NCBI GenBank assembly: GCA_021796055.1
Contig: JAJYOS010000249.1
Coordinates: 1-8,354 of the forward strand
DNA from: Bacteroidota bacterium
GTDB lineage: Bacteria > Bacteroidota > Kryptoniia > Kryptoniales > JAKASW01
Direction: 5' to 3'
Length of the DNA: 8,354 bases
Made by a program: the position numbers and the translations under genes. Positions 6,077 through 8,354 of the stretch are shown here, piece by piece; position 1 is the first letter of the stretch, and every line of letters begins with the position of its first letter. The notes beneath the pieces are model-generated. The model had not been told where the DNA came from and made no database searches. It saw only the letters and a list, made by a program, of their open reading frames with translations.

Positions 6077-6875
6077 GAACATTTCCTTTCGTCGCCACAA
6101 CCTCTTCGCCGAGCGTCCTTACCCATTCCCGTTCGGAGCGGTAGTAAACCTTCGGGCCTGTGCCGAGGTTTTCCAGCAGTCTAAAACTGATCCTGTCCTT
6201 TGAAAGCCGCGAAACTTCGGAATCTTCGTCGAGGAGATCTCCAAAAGTCATCGCTTTGGCCGGACAGGCCTCCACGCATGCCGGAACGTAATCGGCGGGA
6301 TCTATCTCTCTCTTTCCTTCGGCGGCCGCTTTTGTCCTTGCCGCCTGGAGGCGGTGGAAACAGAAGTTGCACTTCTCGACCACTCCGCGCATTCTCGGCG
6401 ACACGTCGGGATTCAACGCTTCTTCCATTCCCTTTGGCCAGACAGGATCCCACCAGTTGAAGTACCTCGCGTGGTACGGACAAGCTGCCATGCAATACCT
6501 GCAACCCAGACATCTCACCGGAATCTGACCGACGATTCCGGTAGTTGGGTCAACCTCGACCGCCTTTTGCGGGCACACGGAAACGCACGGCGCATGATGG
6601 TCACATTGCTGGCATGAAACCGGGAAGAAGACAGATTCGTTGTCGGGAAAAGATTTCCCGTTGTCTGCCCGATAGACTCTGATCGGCGTTATCCCGGTCC
6701 TCTCGGTCGAGGTCGGCGGATCCGGTGGGACATTATTTTCGATGGCACAGGCAACCAGACATGCCCCGCACCCGGTGCATCGATCGAGGTCGATTATCAT
6801 TCCGTAACGTGCCTTGGAAAATTTCTGTTCGGGTTCAGCTACAACGGGAAAATTTCGGCTGTCGTTGTTTGCCAT
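6069..6875 (-). CDS. Four-cluster iron-sulfur electron-transfer subunit (PsrB/QrcC/DmsB-like)
   Basis: The protein has 268 residues and sixteen cysteines in four groups: C33-x2-C36-x2-C39-x3-C43; C88-x2-C91-x5-C97-x3-C101; C122-x2-C125-x2-C128-x3-C132; and C169-x2-C172 with C200 and C204 (C-P). This is the standard layout of the ferredoxin-like subunit that wires a molybdopterin-family catalytic subunit to a membrane quinone subunit, and it should hold up to four [4Fe-4S] clusters. The second group has one extra residue in the x5 gap (x4 is more usual). There is no twin-arginine or other signal peptide, so if the complex faces the periplasm this subunit would be exported together with its partner. 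The ATG at 6875 has AGAGGA 9 bases upstream. A later ATG at 6800 would also keep all clusters but has a poorer site. The gene overlaps the upstream molybdopterin gene by 37 bases and the NrfD-type gene by 8. Confidence 0.92.
   Translation of the reverse strand: MANNDSRNFPVVAEPEQKFSKARYGMIIDLDRCTGCGACLVACAIENNVPPDPPTSTERTGITPIRVYRADNGKSFPDNESVFFPVSCQQCDHHAPCVSVCPQKAVEVDPTTGIVGQIPVRCLGCRYCMAACPYHARYFNWWDPVWPKGMEEALNPDVSPRMRGVVEKCNFCFHRLQAARTKAAAEGKREIDPADYVPACVEACPAKAMTFGDLLDEDSEVSRLSKDRISFRLLENLGTGPKVYYRSEREWVRTLGEEVVATKGNVHG
6084..6089 (-). promoter_or_regulatory. Ribosome binding site deciding the NrfD-type start at 6076
   Basis: AAAGGA on the minus strand is 7 bases from the ATG at 6076 but only 1 base from the alternative ATG at 6082, and it lies downstream of the TTG at 6100. 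It therefore selects the 414-residue product. Confidence 0.55.
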
Positions 6876-8354
6876 GTCGAGTTGTCCTCTATTTTACAGA
6901 TTTCAAGTATGTCGTCTTGAGCCTGCGCTTCCGCGCGGTCGAAGCTTCCGGGCAGCGGACCGACCTGTGCTTCAAGCACGTCGGGCATTATCGCCGGATC
7001 ATAACGAACTTTCACTTCCGCTGAGCCAGAATCTGTCCTGACTACCGCTCCCGTGCCCTCGGTAAGTCCTCTCTTTTTTCCCGTGACGGGATTCATCGAT
7101 ACGGTCTTTCCGGGTGTGCGCAGACCGGATCCCCGGTACAGTTTCGTCATCATCGCGGTTTCCTCTGCCGCTGTCCGGGCTCCGCGCGCTGCAATCGGAA
7201 GAAGGATGAGCTCTCCGGATGTTCGTTCCGCAACGGAGACAATGCGGTCGAAGTTGGCACTCGTCCCGCCGAGGAAAGAAAATTCCACAGGGGAAAGTCT
7301 GGCTGCCTCATCGTCAAACCACGCGCCGCCTTGTTTCAGTTTGGCCTGAAATGCAGATCGAGAAAGCTCCGATAGTTTTGCGATCTTTCCCGTCGCCGCA
7401 TCAAAAACGAAACCTTCGCGTCTTGAATAGATATTCTCCACCCGGTTGCGCAGAACATCTTGCATTGTCAACGACCGCAGTTCGGAATCGGGATGAGCGG
7501 TCATGGTTGCGGCTATTCTCTTAACAAAATCAAAAGCATCGAGAGACCGGCTCGGGGGAGAAGTAATTGGAGCGATGACGCTGTAACTGGCGACTGCAGC
7601 GCTCGAGGGGGTCGGCATGTCACCGACCGCTTCAATGTAACCCGGAGATGGGAGGAGATAGTCCGCCCGGCGAGCTGCACCTGTCAGATGAGAAGCAAGG
7701 CTGACGACAGTGGATTTCGAGGATGTGAGCTTTTGCCGTATCAAGCTCCAGGGGATCGCATCTCCCGAATCCGCACCGTCCATTATCAGGACCTTGATCG
7801 AACGGTCAGGCACATCTGCCAGCATTGTCTCACTGATCGATCTTTGAGTATCGTTTGATCCGATGTTACCGTCGAACGGCGCCGGTATTTCCTGCGGAGC
7901 AACCAATCCCCCCTCTTTTCCCAAAGAACCGAGCAGAATGTTCAGATCCATGAAGACAACCTGTTCTTCCAACGCGAACGGACCGCTCCCGGGATTACCG
8001 CCGAAAACTGCGACTGCCGGCTTCCTTGACGCGATTTCTCTGGCGAGCTGTCGGATCCGGTCGGCCGGCAGGCCGGTCTTCTCAGCCGCGTAATCCGGGG
8101 TGAACTTCCTTGTCAGATCTGTAAATGATCGCCCGGCAGGATCTTCGAAATCAACCGATTGTGCACGCAACCGCGAGATGTCGCAATACTTTTCGGAGAT
8201 CAGGATGTTTGCCAAACTTAGTGCCAATGCCGCTTCGGTGCCGGGTCTGACCGGAAACCATTTGTCCGCAAGCTGAGCTGTTCTGGAATGGGCAGACTCG
8301 ACTTGAATTATCTTGACCCGGTCATTCAGTCCCTGGCCGCGAGACTTCATGATC
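6839..8354 (-). CDS. Molybdopterin oxidoreductase-family subunit, C-terminal part (N-terminus outside window)
   Basis: The frame is open to the right edge and about 504 residues are visible. The ATG at 8350 is not the real start: the sequence after it already reads as the interior of the MopB catalytic fold (IIQVESAHSRTAQLADKWFP, then RPGTEAALALSLANIL, about 14-50 from that Met). FGGNPGSG (116-123) and NILLGSLGKEGGLV (137-150) follow, with a C-terminal molybdopterin-binding beta-barrel around VSMNPVTGKKRGLTEGTG (417-434). The missing part would hold any export signal, the N-terminal cluster ligands and most cofactor contacts, so I cannot tell an active enzyme (polysulfide, thiosulfate or tetrathionate reductase type) from the cofactor-free electron-transfer subunits of Qrc or alternative complex III. 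With the iron-sulfur and NrfD-type genes that follow it, it forms the core of such a complex. The stop TAG at 6839 lies inside the iron-sulfur gene. Confidence 0.88.
   Translation of the reverse strand, partial: IMKSRGQGLNDRVKIIQVESAHSRTAQLADKWFPVRPGTEAALALSLANILISEKYCDISRLRAQSVDFEDPAGRSFTDLTRKFTPDYAAEKTGLPADRIRQLAREIASRKPAVAVFGGNPGSGPFALEEQVVFMDLNILLGSLGKEGGLVAPQEIPAPFDGNIGSNDTQRSISETMLADVPDRSIKVLIMDGADSGDAIPWSLIRQKLTSSKSTVVSLASHLTGAARRADYLLPSPGYIEAVGDMPTPSSAAVASYSVIAPITSPPSRSLDAFDFVKRIAATMTAHPDSELRSLTMQDVLRNRVENIYSRREGFVFDAATGKIAKLSELSRSAFQAKLKQGGAWFDDEAARLSPVEFSFLGGTSANFDRIVSVAERTSGELILLPIAARGARTAAEETAMMTKLYRGSGLRTPGKTVSMNPVTGKKRGLTEGTGAVVRTDSGSAEVKVRYDPAIMPDVLEAQVGPLPGSFDRAEAQAQDDILEICKIEDNSTWQTTTAEIFPL
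6885..6890 (-). promoter_or_regulatory. Ribosome binding site of the iron-sulfur subunit
   Basis: AGAGGA on the minus strand sits 9 bases before the ATG at 6875, inside the end of the molybdopterin-family gene. It supports the longer start and the 37-base gene overlap. Confidence 0.55.

Noticed and set aside
6077..6100. TTG at 6100 or ATG at 6082 as start of the NrfD-type gene
   Set aside because: The AAAGGA site lies 7 bases before the ATG at 6076, is too close to 6082, and lies downstream of the TTG.
8348..8350. ATG at 8350 as the true start of the molybdopterin-family gene
   Set aside because: The residues right after it already belong to the interior of the catalytic fold, and the frame stays open to the window edge.
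1..8354. CRISPR arrays, tRNA/rRNA genes, insertion sequences or attachment sites
   Set aside because: I saw no regularly spaced repeats, RNA-gene-like folds, transposase motifs or terminal inverted repeats on reading both strands.

Overview
The window looks like chromosomal DNA from a Gram-negative bacterium with an anaerobic-type respiratory chain. The evidence is a periplasmic heme-binding sensor kinase, a sigma-54 activator and a molybdopterin/iron-sulfur/NrfD membrane complex. Base composition is moderate to fairly GC-rich. I cannot fix the phylum. Gene content of this kind is familiar from Deltaproteobacteria-like, Nitrospirota and Ignavibacteria/Chlorobi-like lineages, and that placement is inference only.

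Left edge (1-260): this holds the start of a probable leftward gene (start codon at 177, good ribosome binding site, open to the window edge). Its rival is a 23-codon rightward tail ending at 72; the two overlap and probably only one is real. A short AT/GC-mixed spacer follows, with a near-perfect palindrome (199-213) and a degenerate sigma-54-like element (226-240) ahead of the first rightward gene.

Rightward operon (261-3849): three tightly packed genes whose start and stop codons overlap. They are a membrane histidine kinase whose periplasmic domain carries two c-type heme motifs, an archaemetzincin-type zinc metalloprotease, and an NtrC-class sigma-54-dependent response regulator. The kinase and regulator form an evident two-component pair. 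The protease inserted between them is the unusual element.

Leftward operon (8354-3976, running off the right edge): the C-terminal two thirds or so of a molybdopterin oxidoreductase-family subunit, a four-cluster ferredoxin-like electron-transfer subunit, a ten-helix NrfD/HybB-type quinone-interacting membrane subunit, and a membrane-anchored GcvH-like protein that has lost the lipoyl lysine and carries an extra Cys motif. The first three match the core of the Psr/Qrc/alternative-complex-III superfamily, which passes electrons between the quinone pool and a periplasmic or cytoplasmic partner. The actual substrate is not visible here.

The two operons converge on a 126-base spacer. A plausible but unproven model is that heme-based redox or ligand sensing by the kinase drives sigma-54-dependent expression of respiratory genes, possibly including the neighbouring complex. 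The promoter of that complex lies outside the window, so the link cannot be tested here.
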